The notes under the pieces: model-generated
What the model was told of the DNA's origin: nothing
The model's input: the letters and a program-made list of their open reading frames with translations, nothing else
The model's database searches: none
In this document: positions 49,641 to 57,370 of the stretch, piece by piece
Position numbering within the stretch: position 1 is the stretch's first letter
Layout of the letters: each line of letters begins with the position of its first letter
Assembly: GCF_001442535.1 (NCBI RefSeq)
Contig: NZ_CP013141.1
Coordinates: 4,037,184 to 4,101,183, forward strand
Reading direction: 5' to 3'
Length of the DNA stretch: 64,000 nt
From: Lysobacter antibioticus
GTDB taxonomy: Bacteria > Pseudomonadota > Gammaproteobacteria > Xanthomonadales > Xanthomonadaceae
Translations under genes and position numbers: made by a program

Positions 49641-49654
49641 GAACGGCCGTTCTC
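49639..49654. promoter_or_regulatory. Operator-like palindrome upstream of promoter copy 12
   Basis: GAGAACGGCCGTTCTC, perfect 16-bp palindrome with the same AGAACGnnCGTTCT form as at 47237-47250. Confidence 0.5.
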
Positions 49655-49705
49655 GTCTGACACGTTAATGACTTGGAGTTTCAGCGAGATTCCGCAATTA
49701 ATGAC

Positions 49706-49734
49706 TTGGCTTCCTCCGGGAATGAAGCGTTCAT
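49706..49734 (+). promoter_or_regulatory. Shared promoter-like element, copy 12
   Basis: TTGGCT, 17 bp (GCTTC...GAAGC), GTTCAT. Gene start 28 nt beyond. Confidence 0.75.
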
Positions 49735-49762
49735 GTCCGCACGCCCACCACGGAAGACCGAC

Positions 49763-50080
49763 ATGACCACGACGAGCATTGCGCCCCGCAACCAAATGGT
49801 CCGATTTACGCGCAAGGCCGAGAGCCTGTATTGGGTACAGCGGGAACTGGGCGACCTCAACGTCCGAGCCGAGCTTGCCTTGGTCGTCGCGGTCAAGGAG
49901 CTGACCGCCGAGGAATACGACGCGTTCGCCAAACGGCTGCTGCGCGCGCGAGACTGGCTGGCCAACTTCGACGGTATCTGCCACGAGGTACTGGAAGTGC
50001 GGTGCCCGGGCCGCCCGACGCTCTACGTGAAGTCGAAGGGAACCAACTACGCCCACACCGTTGGGCTGGCGGCGGAGTAA
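49763..50080 (+). CDS. Small hypothetical phage protein (DUF6329-like?)
   Basis: 105 residues from ATG 49763; an in-frame ATG at 49733 lies in the promoter element. MVRFTRKAESLYWVQRELGD, LTAEEYDAFAKRLLRARDWL, VLEVRCPGRPTLYVKSKGTN, YAHTVGLAAE. The strand-rich ending (PGRPTLYV...Y.HTVGL) resembles small phage proteins that I recall as DUF6329. Last gene of the plus-strand block; converges on the methyltransferase genes. Role unknown. Confidence 0.65.
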   Translation: MTTTSIAPRNQMVRFTRKAESLYWVQRELGDLNVRAELALVVAVKELTAEEYDAFAKRLLRARDWLANFDGICHEVLEVRCPGRPTLYVKSKGTNYAHTVGLAAE

Positions 50081-50110
50081 GCCGAGTCCGCGTCTGACAC
50101 CTTACCCGCG

Positions 50111-51118
50111 CTACGCCGGCCTCGCGAGCACCGACTGAGCCAAGCCGCTGCTGGCGTCGCCCCCGGGCGCGGCGTCAGCCGCGCAGGGCACGGAGGATTT
50201 CGGCGGCGACCTGTGGGACGATCGCATTGCCGGCGGCGCGCAGCTTAGGAATTCGGGCGGATATCCCATCAGCCAGAAGACGAATTCCGGATTCAGGTAC
50301 CCGGCGACCGGCGAGGGTTTGACTTGTCTGCCAAGCATCCCATTCTCCGGTGCGCTGCCAATGCTCGACGCGTCCTTGTGATCCCGCGTCGTCGGCGTCG
50401 CCCAGACCGCCTGCGCCGCCAACGGTCGGGTCGACCCACTGCCGAACTGCTGATTCGGACCGCCCTTCTCGCCGTCGCTCGCGCGCGGCGTGCTCCAGAC
50501 TGCCTTCACGACTCCCGGTAGGCCATTGCGTCGCTCGGCCGCAAAGTCGCCGCGCTTCTCTGGATCGTTCGCCGTCGCGGTCGGCCAGACCAATTTTGCC
50601 GCCACTTGCAAACTCGTAATCGTCCGTCGCTGCCCGCCTCGCATCCTCGACTTCATGGCCAGATGCGCCTCGGGCGACTTGTTGTCGTCGTTCGCTACGG
50701 CAGTCGGCCAAACGGCGACCGACGATCCAGACGCGCTCGCGTCGATGCGGGGCGTTGACGGCGCAAGCTGGAACAACAACCGCCCGGCCGGCGTAGCCTT
50801 CGGCTTCCAGGTCAGCAAGAACTCCATCGAGCCCCAACGCGATGAGGCCAGCAACGTTCTCGCCCACGAATAGAGCGGGTCGCGCCGATGCAATAAGGCG
50901 GCGCAGTTCCGGCCAGAGGTGGCGGTCGTCCGCTTGCGCGCGCTGGCGGCCTGCAACGCTGAACGGCTGGCAGGGGAAGCCGCCAGTCCAGATCGAGTCG
51001 TCGTCCGGCCAGCCCGCGAGCCGACAGGCATAAGCGAATCCGCCGATGCCGGCGAAGAAGTGGCATTGGCCGTAGCCGCGCAGGTCGTCTGCGCGAACAG
51101 ATCGGATGTCTCGGTCAT
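50111..51118 (-). CDS. Overlapping reading frame with WPT-x-x-A repeats, nested in the cytosine methyltransferase gene
   Basis: 335 residues in a different frame of the same strand as the Dcm-like gene, overlapping it for about 940 bp and running 64 bp beyond it. Elements recur: SSPASADSLMPVGSRAG, FLLTWKPKATPAGRLLFQLA, VWPTAVAND, VWPTATANDPEK, VWSTPRASDGEKGGP, VWATPTTRDHKD, and LNPEFVFWLMGYPPEF. Proteins of this pattern occur in many phages beside or inside Dcm genes. The periodic W-P/S-T-P-x-A-x-D motif is real protein-like sequence, not random. Whether it is translated here, or only the shadow of a conserved target-recognition region, cannot be decided by reading. Starts at ATG 51118. Confidence 0.5.
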   Translation of the reverse strand: MTETSDLFAQTTCAATANATSSPASADSLMPVGSRAGRTTTRSGLAASPASRSALQAASARKRTTATSGRNCAALLHRRDPLYSWARTLLASSRWGSMEFLLTWKPKATPAGRLLFQLAPSTPRIDASASGSSVAVWPTAVANDDNKSPEAHLAMKSRMRGGQRRTITSLQVAAKLVWPTATANDPEKRGDFAAERRNGLPGVVKAVWSTPRASDGEKGGPNQQFGSGSTRPLAAQAVWATPTTRDHKDASSIGSAPENGMLGRQVKPSPVAGYLNPEFVFWLMGYPPEFLSCAPPAMRSSHRSPPKSSVPCAADAAPGGDASSGLAQSVLARPA

Positions 51119-51215
51119 CGACGTCGCCAGGGGGAATCAGGTCGGCCGCAATGAGATTGCGCAGCCAACCGCAAAGGTAGGAATCACTTTCGTTGTAGTA
51201 GGCGGGCCGGGTCAT
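50175..51215 (-). CDS. DNA cytosine-5 methyltransferase (Dcm-like)
   Basis: 346 residues. Motif I FFAGIGGFAYACRLAGW, motif IV GGFPCQPFSVAG with catalytic Cys82, motif VI GENVAG, motif VIII RRERVWIV, and C-terminal motifs IX/X RAAGNAIVPQVAAEIL. The variable target-recognition region (about 175-310) contains repeated LADRDGER-type segments, coded by the same DNA as the WPTPxA repeats of the overlapping frame. It methylates C5 of cytosine in a short site, probably to protect phage DNA against restriction. Overlaps the adenine/cytosine-N methylase gene by 4 bp. Confidence 0.9.
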   Translation of the reverse strand: MTRPAYYNESDSYLCGWLRNLIAADLIPPGDVDDRDIRSVRADDLRGYGQCHFFAGIGGFAYACRLAGWPDDDSIWTGGFPCQPFSVAGRQRAQADDRHLWPELRRLIASARPALFVGENVAGLIALGLDGVLADLEAEGYAGRAVVVPACAVNAPHRRERVWIVGRRLADCRSERRQQVARGASGHEVEDARRAATDDYEFASGGKIGLADRDGERSREARRLCGRATQWPTGSREGSLEHAARERRREGRSESAVRQWVDPTVGGAGGLGDADDAGSQGRVEHWQRTGEWDAWQTSQTLAGRRVPESGIRLLADGISARIPKLRAAGNAIVPQVAAEILRALRG

Positions 51216-52468
51216 GCGAGCGCGGTCTTTGTTTCGGCCTCAGCATCGCGCGCTGCATGCTCGAATAGGACGCCATCCGATTGCCTGGTGGCCGCCTGGC
51301 CGGTGTGGTCTTGCCAGCGCCGGACGATCACGTCCGCGTACTTCGGGTCCAGTTCGATCAGGCGCGCGCGGCGGCCGGTCTTCTCGCAGGCGATCATCGT
51401 CGTGCCCGAACCGCCGAACGGATCGAGGATGAGATCGCGACTCTTGCTGCTATTGCGGATCGCCCGTTCGACCAACGCCACTGGCTTCATGGTCGGGTGA
51501 AGGTCGTTCTTGCTGGTGCGGTCGATGAACCAGACGTCGCCCTGGTCACGGGCGCCGCACCAGAACCGGTCGTTGCCGTCCCGCCAGCCATAGAGAATGG
51601 GTTCGTACTGCCGTTGGTAATCGGCATGCCCCATCGTGAACTTGTTCTTGGCCCAGATGATGAAGGTGGACCAGCGACCGCCCGCTGCACGGAAGGCCTC
51701 CTGCAAGCGGTCCAGCTCAGACGAGGACATCGCCATGTAGACCGCGCCCTTGGTCGCCGTCAGGATTTGCTGACAGGCGGCCTGGAGGAATACGCCGAAG
51801 TCCGAGCCCAAGTTGTCGTTGAGGATTGGGCGGTGCTTGCCGCGCAGCTTGTCCTTGGGGTTGTTGGCGTAATCGACGTTGTAAGGCGGATCAGTGAACG
51901 TCATGTCCACCAGCTCATCGCCGAGCAGGGCGGCGTAATCGTCGCTGCTGGTGGCATCGCCGCACAGCACCTTGTGGCCACCACAGATCCAGACGTCTCC
52001 GGGGCGCGAAACCGGATGCTCGGTCGGCTCCGGCACCTCGTCATCATCGGTTAGACCGGCCTGGTCATCGATCAGCAGGTCATCCAGCTCGTCTTCGGTG
52101 AAGCCCAACAGATCCAGATCGAACTCCGCGTCGCGAAGCTCGGCCAACTCCAGCTTCAGCAGTTCCTCGTCCCAACCAGCATTCTCAGCCAACCGGTTAT
52201 CGGCGATGACGTAGGCGCGTTTCTGTGCCGGGGTTAGGTGTGCCAGTTCGATCACCGGCACCTGCGCAAGTCCGAGTTGGCGTGCGGCAAGCAGTCGACC
52301 GTGGCCGGCGATGATGCCACTGGTTCCATCGACCAGGATCGGATTGGTCCAGCCGAACTCCACGATGCTGGCGGCAATCTGCGCGACCTGCGCGTCGGAG
52401 TGCGTTCGTGCGTTCCGCGCAAATGGAATGAGCGCCTCGATCGGGCGCTGTTCGATCTGAAGGCTCAA
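51212..52468 (-). CDS. ParB-like/N-methyltransferase fusion (DNA N6-A or N4-C methylase)
   Basis: 418 residues. N-terminal ParB/Srx-like domain (IEALIPFARNARTHSDAQVA; VDGTSGIIAGHGRLLAARQL) followed by an acidic linker and a type-II-like methylase: catalytic FTDPPYNVDY (DPPY, motif IV), SAM-binding DPFGGSGTT near the C-terminus, and LHPTMKPVALVERAI. This two-domain form is common in phages. Role: DNA modification against host restriction or control of replication timing. Confidence 0.92.
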   Translation of the reverse strand: MSLQIEQRPIEALIPFARNARTHSDAQVAQIAASIVEFGWTNPILVDGTSGIIAGHGRLLAARQLGLAQVPVIELAHLTPAQKRAYVIADNRLAENAGWDEELLKLELAELRDAEFDLDLLGFTEDELDDLLIDDQAGLTDDDEVPEPTEHPVSRPGDVWICGGHKVLCGDATSSDDYAALLGDELVDMTFTDPPYNVDYANNPKDKLRGKHRPILNDNLGSDFGVFLQAACQQILTATKGAVYMAMSSSELDRLQEAFRAAGGRWSTFIIWAKNKFTMGHADYQRQYEPILYGWRDGNDRFWCGARDQGDVWFIDRTSKNDLHPTMKPVALVERAIRNSSKSRDLILDPFGGSGTTMIACEKTGRRARLIELDPKYADVIVRRWQDHTGQAATRQSDGVLFEHAARDAEAETKTALA

Positions 52469-52778
52469 GGGAGGTCCGAATGCGAACCGGGTTGCAGGGG
52501 CTGCAAACCCGAATGAAAGGATTGACGCTAGCGGGGTTTTGCGGCTTGGCCCCCCGCTTCAGGAATCGCTCAGGAAGGACCCGCGATTTCTGGCCGAAAG
52601 GCGCAACGTGCAGCCCGACGTGGGCAGCGGACGGTGGAGGCTGGGGCCCCGTGGGCAGAGATACGTGAGCCGTGTGTGCTCGACGTGTGCGCCTTCGGCG
52701 CCTGCCTCAAAGATTGAAAGCAAGGCGGTATTCTATTGCCTCATTGCTCAGCGGTACTAACTAGAAACAGGTGATTCA
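52469..52778. other. 310-bp gap between methylase and DUF2971 genes
   Basis: No convincing gene. A plus-strand frame from about 52480 to 52668 (MRTGLQGLQTRMKGLTLAGF) is rich in Gly/Arg/Trp and weakly supported. The last 60 bases become AT-rich before the DUF2971 gene and may hold its promoter. Confidence 0.4.
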
Positions 52779-53720
52779 ATGTCCTGGCAGGACGAATTTG
52801 CGACCTTGCTTTGCTCAATCAATAGCGATCTTAATGATCTACAGAAAGCCTACCAACTGAAGCACGACAATCTTCCCATTTCGATATTCAAGTATCGGAG
52901 TGTGGATAGTCGGTCATTGCAAAACCTTCGCGAGGGAACGGTTTGGCTTGCCGATCCAGCAACCCTGAACGACCCTTACGAATGCTCATTGTTGATTGAT
53001 CCAGCGAGATTGCGACTTGATCTCACGAAGGTTTTGCCGGACGGGATTATTGAGCGCCTGGTTCGAGGTGGATTCCCCGAGGAGCTACTCGCTGCGTGTG
53101 ATGATACGCAGGAAACACGTTCGGCCAAGATCGATGCGCTCTATGCCGGCCACTCAGTCGAGGAGCGAGAGAAGTTGAAGCCATTGCTACTTCGCTTCCT
53201 CGACGAGAACAACGAGTCTTTGGCACGCGAGTTTTCGGTGGCCCTACGAAGTTCTTTCAAGCTCTGCTCGTTCTCGGAACGTGTTGATTCGACACTGATG
53301 TGGTCACATTACGCGGATAGCCACAAAGGCTTCTGCATCGAGTACGACGTTCGATCTCTTCCAGAATCTGACCTGAGAGCGCGGTCCTTGTACCCGGTCC
53401 TTTACTCCGATGACATATTCGATGCCACGGAATTCTTCCAGCGTGATGCCGCAGAGCGAAATATTTGTCACTCAATTCTCGCTGGCCTTCTCAAGGCCAA
53501 GGACTGGAGCTATGAGCGCGAATGGCGACTGATGTTTCCGCATGGCCTTCTAGATTCCGCACGACCGTTCCGAATGCCTAGTCCGATCGGCGTTTATCTG
53601 GGAGCGCGCATCAGCAATGAAAGTGAAGCTTCCGTGCGAGAGGCATGTGAATCATTGGGTGTCCCGGTATGGAACATGCAGCATTCGGCACGTCGGTTTC
53701 AGATCGAGGTCGCTAGGTAG
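52779..53720 (+). CDS. DUF2971 protein, accessory gene on the opposite strand
   Basis: 313 residues from ATG 52779. FKYRSVDSRSLQNLREGTVW, LADPATLNDPYECSLL, then FKLCSFSERVDSTLMWSHYA, DSHKGFCIEYDV, and KAKDWSYEREWRLMF define DUF2971 (N-D-P-x-E/D, C-F-S, M-W-x-H-Y, E-x-E-W-R). The function of DUF2971 is not established; such genes are scattered among mobile elements. Lower GC than its neighbours and orientation opposite to the early operon mark a separate acquisition. Candidate defence or superinfection-exclusion gene, by context only. Confidence 0.85.
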   Translation: MSWQDEFATLLCSINSDLNDLQKAYQLKHDNLPISIFKYRSVDSRSLQNLREGTVWLADPATLNDPYECSLLIDPARLRLDLTKVLPDGIIERLVRGGFPEELLAACDDTQETRSAKIDALYAGHSVEEREKLKPLLLRFLDENNESLAREFSVALRSSFKLCSFSERVDSTLMWSHYADSHKGFCIEYDVRSLPESDLRARSLYPVLYSDDIFDATEFFQRDAAERNICHSILAGLLKAKDWSYEREWRLMFPHGLLDSARPFRMPSPIGVYLGARISNESEASVREACESLGVPVWNMQHSARRFQIEVAR

Positions 53721-53850
53721 TCCCTAACAGCATCGGGTGACCAGCTTGCGCAACGCACCGCGATCAGCATGCCGACTAGGCTAGGGCAAAACCGGGGTAG
53801 TTGGGACACCCCGATTTCGCAACCTTGGGGACACGAGGTGACATGCGGTG

Positions 53851-54279
53851 TCAGCAGGACAAAGGCACCGCCGATACTTCCAACGACGCCGTAGAGAAGC
53901 GGGGCAGCGGCCCATTGAGGTGAACGGTCACCAGCACCAGGGCGTGTTGCCAACGACGCCACGCCGTCTTGCGGATCAGCCCCGTGCGTGTGCAGACTTC
54001 GCGCCACGGCACCTGCTGGGCCCGCAGCCAGACCAGGCGTCGTTGCTCCTCGTCCAGCCACCGCAGCCACCGCACGGTCTCGCCGAATCGGTCGATCGCC
54101 GCAGGCGATGCGGCGAAGCGCAGGACAATCCGTTCGTCGGCATAGCCCTCCCACGATTGTCGCTGGATGTCCGGCCAGTACGATGCATAGCCCTGCACCT
54201 TCGCCGCCGGCAACCTGCGGGCCGTGATGGCGGCTTCTTGGAACTGATCTGCGACTTTCTGCACGGTCCACTCAGTCAT
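53851..54279 (-). CDS. DUF6362-like phage protein
   Basis: 142 residues from ATG 54279. TEWTVQKVADQFQEAAITAR, RLPAAKVQGYASYWPDIQRQ, SPAAIDRFGETVRWLRWLDE, then QVPWREVCTRTGLIRKTAWR. The pattern matches phage proteins annotated DUF6362, with a C-terminal helix-turn-helix-like segment (VCTRTGLIRKTAWRRW). Probably a DNA-binding early protein. Its start overlaps the next upstream gene's stop by 8 bp. Confidence 0.75.
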   Translation of the reverse strand: MTEWTVQKVADQFQEAAITARRLPAAKVQGYASYWPDIQRQSWEGYADERIVLRFAASPAAIDRFGETVRWLRWLDEEQRRLVWLRAQQVPWREVCTRTGLIRKTAWRRWQHALVLVTVHLNGPLPRFSTASLEVSAVPLSC

Positions 54280-54481
54280 GCGCCTTCTCCCGCTTTCCGT
54301 ACAGGCGCTCGGCAATCTGGCTCAGTAGTTGCCGCTCCACCCAGTCCAGGCGTGTGTCCTCGGCCGATACGACGAGCAAGCCTTGGTCGCGCCAGCCCTC
54401 TCGCTTAAGCCGATCCAGATCCAGCGTCTGCGGCACGAAGCGCCCCAGCGGCGAACGGTATCGGAACTCGGACACGATCAT
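54272..54481 (-). CDS. Small phage protein
   Basis: 69 residues from ATG 54481. MIVSEFRYRSPLGRFVPQTL, DLDRLKREGWRDQGLLVVSA, RLDWVERQLLSQIAERLYGK. Soluble, mixed alpha/beta. Coupled on both sides by short overlaps. Unrecognised. Confidence 0.7.
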   Translation of the reverse strand: MIVSEFRYRSPLGRFVPQTLDLDRLKREGWRDQGLLVVSAEDTRLDWVERQLLSQIAERLYGKREKAHD

Positions 54482-55080
54482 GCCGTCGCCTCCTGCGCGA
54501 TAGCCCAATGCAGCAGCGCGAGGGCGTCGGCTTCGTTGTCATCCTCCGGCCGATGGCCCCAACGTTTCGCCGCTTCGATCATCGCCGCCTTGTCGGCATT
54601 GCCCTTTCCGGTGGCGAACTTCTTGATCGTGCCGACCGGCACGCCCTGGTACGGAATGGCGTGACGCTCACACCACGCGGTGAGCTGCGCCAGGAAGCCG
54701 CCGTAGACGTGCGCGGCATCGACGCCGCGGTGGCGACGCACCTCCTCGAAGTAGAGCGTCGAGGGCGGGCCTGCGAAGCGCCACAGATCATCGAGCCATC
54801 GGACGAAGCGGAGGTAACGCATGCCGCCGCCCTCGAAGCGGCCGACCTTGAAGTGCTCGGTGCCGCTCATGGCCTGACCGGATAGGCGCAGCGCCCAACC
54901 CAGCGTCGTGCCCAAGTCGAGCGCCACCAGTGTCGGCGAGGTGTCCCCGACGACCTGGGTGGCGGATGGGGCAGGGTTGCCGGTCAATGCGCGTGTGTGC
55001 GCGCGCACGCACACATGAGAGGGAACCGGCATCTCTGCCCCATCCGCCACCCTCTCGCATAAGTCATTGATTTTAGCCAC
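54478..55080 (-). CDS. RuvC-like Holliday junction resolvase
   Basis: 200 residues; the RNase H-fold domain begins near residue 50 with VALDLGTTLGWAL (first catalytic Asp), LYFEEVRRHRGVDAAHVYGG (Glu), and ends DDNEADALALLHWA (two acidic residues). These are the four catalytic acids of RuvC-type junction nucleases in phages. The N-terminal 45 residues are low complexity. Cuts recombination and replication intermediates before packaging. Overlaps the primase gene by 8 bp. Confidence 0.85.
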   Translation of the reverse strand: MAKINDLCERVADGAEMPVPSHVCVRAHTRALTGNPAPSATQVVGDTSPTLVALDLGTTLGWALRLSGQAMSGTEHFKVGRFEGGGMRYLRFVRWLDDLWRFAGPPSTLYFEEVRRHRGVDAAHVYGGFLAQLTAWCERHAIPYQGVPVGTIKKFATGKGNADKAAMIEAAKRWGHRPEDDNEADALALLHWAIAQEATA

Positions 55081-57370
55081 GGCTCACGCCTCCGAACTGT
55101 GTGAAGGATTTCGGCTTCAAACTCAAGCCGGCGAAATAGCGCGCCCCCTTGCCGCCCTTGTACTTGGTGAACTGACGCGTGGTGAGAAGATCCGAGAAGC
55201 GCTTGACCGAGCCCACGAACTCACCGCTGCCTTCGGCCCAATCGCGCCAGTCGGCGAACAGATCGGCGACGAGCGCCTTCGACTGCGCATGCACAAAGCA
55301 GCGCTCTTCGATCCAATGTCCGAGCGCGTCCTCGCCTTCGAAATACTCCTCGGTGGCATCGACCACGCACTGCGGCGGGCGCAGACCGACCCCCTGCCAT
55401 TGCAGGCAGCCATCAACGGCCCAGGTCATGATCCCGTCGCGCTCGGCCAGCAGTTTCTCGGTCAGACGCTTGTCTCGCCGCTCGGGCGGGATGGTGACGG
55501 TGAACGGCACCAGGTGTAGGCGGCGCTTCATTGCCTCGTCGGCATTGCGGATCGCTGGCTTGTGATTGCCGGCCACCACCAGCTTGAACTGCGGCGTGTA
55601 CTCGAAAAAGTCCTGCCGCATGAATCGCGCACTGACGGTATCGCCGCCGGTAATCGACTTGAGCTTGGACTCGTTCCAGCGCCGGCCCTGCTCAGTCTCG
55701 CTGGCGGACACGAAGCGCGCACCACGCAGGCCGGCCAGTTCGGTCGGATGGCGGTCGTGACGCGATTCCATGAACGTGTCCATCGGCGCGTTCGTCCCGT
55801 AGTCGCCGAGAATCGTCGCCAGCACGTTCACGAACACAGACTTGCCGTTAGCCCCGGTGCCGTACAGGAAGAACAGCGCGTGCTCGCGGGTTACACCGGT
55901 CAGGCAGTAGCCGGCAACCCGTTGCAAGTACGAGGCCAATTCGACATCGCCGCCGGTCGCATCGTCCAGGAAGTTCCGCCAAGTCGGGCAGTCTCCCTGC
56001 GGACTCGCCGTGGTTAGCTTAGTCATATGCTCGCCCCGGGCATGTCGACGCAACGTTCCATCCCGCAGATCCACGATCCCTCGCGGCGTGTTTAGCGCCC
56101 ACAAATCGCTGTCCCAATCCTCGGCCCGAGAGGCGTGACGGGGATCGCTACGGGCCAAGCGCTCAACGCCGCTCACGGTCGAAGCCGACGCCAGCTTTGA
56201 ACGCTGCGAGGGCTTGTCGGAGAACGCTTGCGCTGCTCGGCAGACGCCGCGCACGAGATGCTGCAGGACCAACGCCCGATCCGGATTCCAACGCGTGCCG
56301 GTCCAGCTAAGCCACTGACCCCAGGCCGCGCAGTAGGACCAATCATCGGCATAGCGTCGGGTGAAGGCCAGGCCAAGGCCGTCGTCGCTGCTCCAATCCA
56401 GGCCGTCGAAGTCGATCGGCGGCGGTGCGTCGTCGTTGCCGGGCGAAAGGAAGGTGCGCTCGCCCGCGCGCAGGAACCCGTCGATGTCGAAGCCGTCCTG
56501 GGCAGCGTCGGCCGCGTCCCAAGCCAGCGGTTTGTCGTCGGGCGGGTGCAGCAACGCGCACGAGTCGGCGCCGGCCTTGAACGCCGCTTGCGCGGCCTGC
56601 ATCGCATACTCCCAGCCCGGCTTGTCTTTGTCGGGCCAGATCAGTACGTGCTTGCCGCAGAGCGGCGACCAGTCGGTCTTCTCGATCGGTGCATTCGCGC
56701 CGTTCATAGAGGTCGTGGCGCAGGCGCCGCGCTCGATCAACGCATCGGCCGATTTCTCGCCTTCGACCAGGACGACCTCGGTCGCCGCGGCGACGCCGGG
56801 CTGGTTGTAGAGCGGCCGTGGCATCGGTGCCTGGTGCTTGCGACGCTTCGCGTCCCACGGCCGGTATTGCTTTCCCTCCGGTGGATCGTAGCGATATACG
56901 CACGCGATCAGTTCGCCGTCCGAACTCAGATAATCCCAACGCCCCGTATGCGGGCCAAGTTCGTCCAGCGCGGGCTCCGACCGGCGTCGATTGGGCGACG
57001 AGTCGGCCGCTGGCGCTGGAACATGGCCTGCCAGGTCGGCTGCGCGATCGAGCACCGCGGCGAAGTCCTGCCGCGCGTCGAGCCCGGCTTGCGCAGCGAT
57101 CAAGTCGAAAATGTCGCCGCCCTCGCCGGTGGCGTGATCATTCCACAACCCGGCCTTGTCGCCCGTTAGCGCGATCTCAAGGCTGTCTCCGGTCGCGCCG
57201 TGGACATCACCGATAGTGAATCTGCCGCGCCGCGACTTGCCGTCGGGAAATAGCGCCGCTAGCAACGCCTCCAGCCGCAGCAGAAGCGCCGATCTCACCT
57301 CTGCTCGTCGGGTTTGACCGTTTGGTGCGGACGCCGGCTCAGCGTCGTTGAAATCGTTCCATGTACTCAA
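55073..57370 (-). CDS. Phage/plasmid primase-helicase (D5/P4 type)
   Basis: 765 residues. N-terminal primase-like part with DVHGATGDSLEIALTGDKAG, a TOPRIM domain (VVLVEGEKSADALIERG; VLIWPDKDKPGWEYA), D5_N region (LNTPRGIVDLRDGTLRRHAR), and an SF3 helicase with Walker A LYGTGANGKSVFVNVL, Walker B and ETEQGRRWNESKLKSITGGD. It should prime and unwind DNA at the phage origin. The first residues MSTWNDFNDAE repeat those of the SSB-like protein (59404). Overlaps the nuclease gene by 4 bp. Confidence 0.93.
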   Translation of the reverse strand: MSTWNDFNDAEPASAPNGQTRRAEVRSALLLRLEALLAALFPDGKSRRGRFTIGDVHGATGDSLEIALTGDKAGLWNDHATGEGGDIFDLIAAQAGLDARQDFAAVLDRAADLAGHVPAPAADSSPNRRRSEPALDELGPHTGRWDYLSSDGELIACVYRYDPPEGKQYRPWDAKRRKHQAPMPRPLYNQPGVAAATEVVLVEGEKSADALIERGACATTSMNGANAPIEKTDWSPLCGKHVLIWPDKDKPGWEYAMQAAQAAFKAGADSCALLHPPDDKPLAWDAADAAQDGFDIDGFLRAGERTFLSPGNDDAPPPIDFDGLDWSSDDGLGLAFTRRYADDWSYCAAWGQWLSWTGTRWNPDRALVLQHLVRGVCRAAQAFSDKPSQRSKLASASTVSGVERLARSDPRHASRAEDWDSDLWALNTPRGIVDLRDGTLRRHARGEHMTKLTTASPQGDCPTWRNFLDDATGGDVELASYLQRVAGYCLTGVTREHALFFLYGTGANGKSVFVNVLATILGDYGTNAPMDTFMESRHDRHPTELAGLRGARFVSASETEQGRRWNESKLKSITGGDTVSARFMRQDFFEYTPQFKLVVAGNHKPAIRNADEAMKRRLHLVPFTVTIPPERRDKRLTEKLLAERDGIMTWAVDGCLQWQGVGLRPPQCVVDATEEYFEGEDALGHWIEERCFVHAQSKALVADLFADWRDWAEGSGEFVGSVKRFSDLLTTRQFTKYKGGKGARYFAGLSLKPKSFTQFGGVSRG

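Noticed and set aside
42925..49763. The recurring GAAGCGTTCATG motif as an integron attC or CRISPR-type repeat
   Set aside because: Copies occur on both strands at fixed distance from gene starts, lack the paired R-box cores of attC (GTTRRRY/RYYYAAC), and have no constant spacer length or spacer set as in CRISPR.
43176..49763. The ATG in GTTCATG as the true start of the small genes (leader MSxPHQR-like)
   Set aside because: It is in frame with the gene in only five of twelve copies, missing in copy 2, and ends early or out of frame in the others, while TTGGCT-N17-GTTCAT spacing is constant. A promoter reading explains more.
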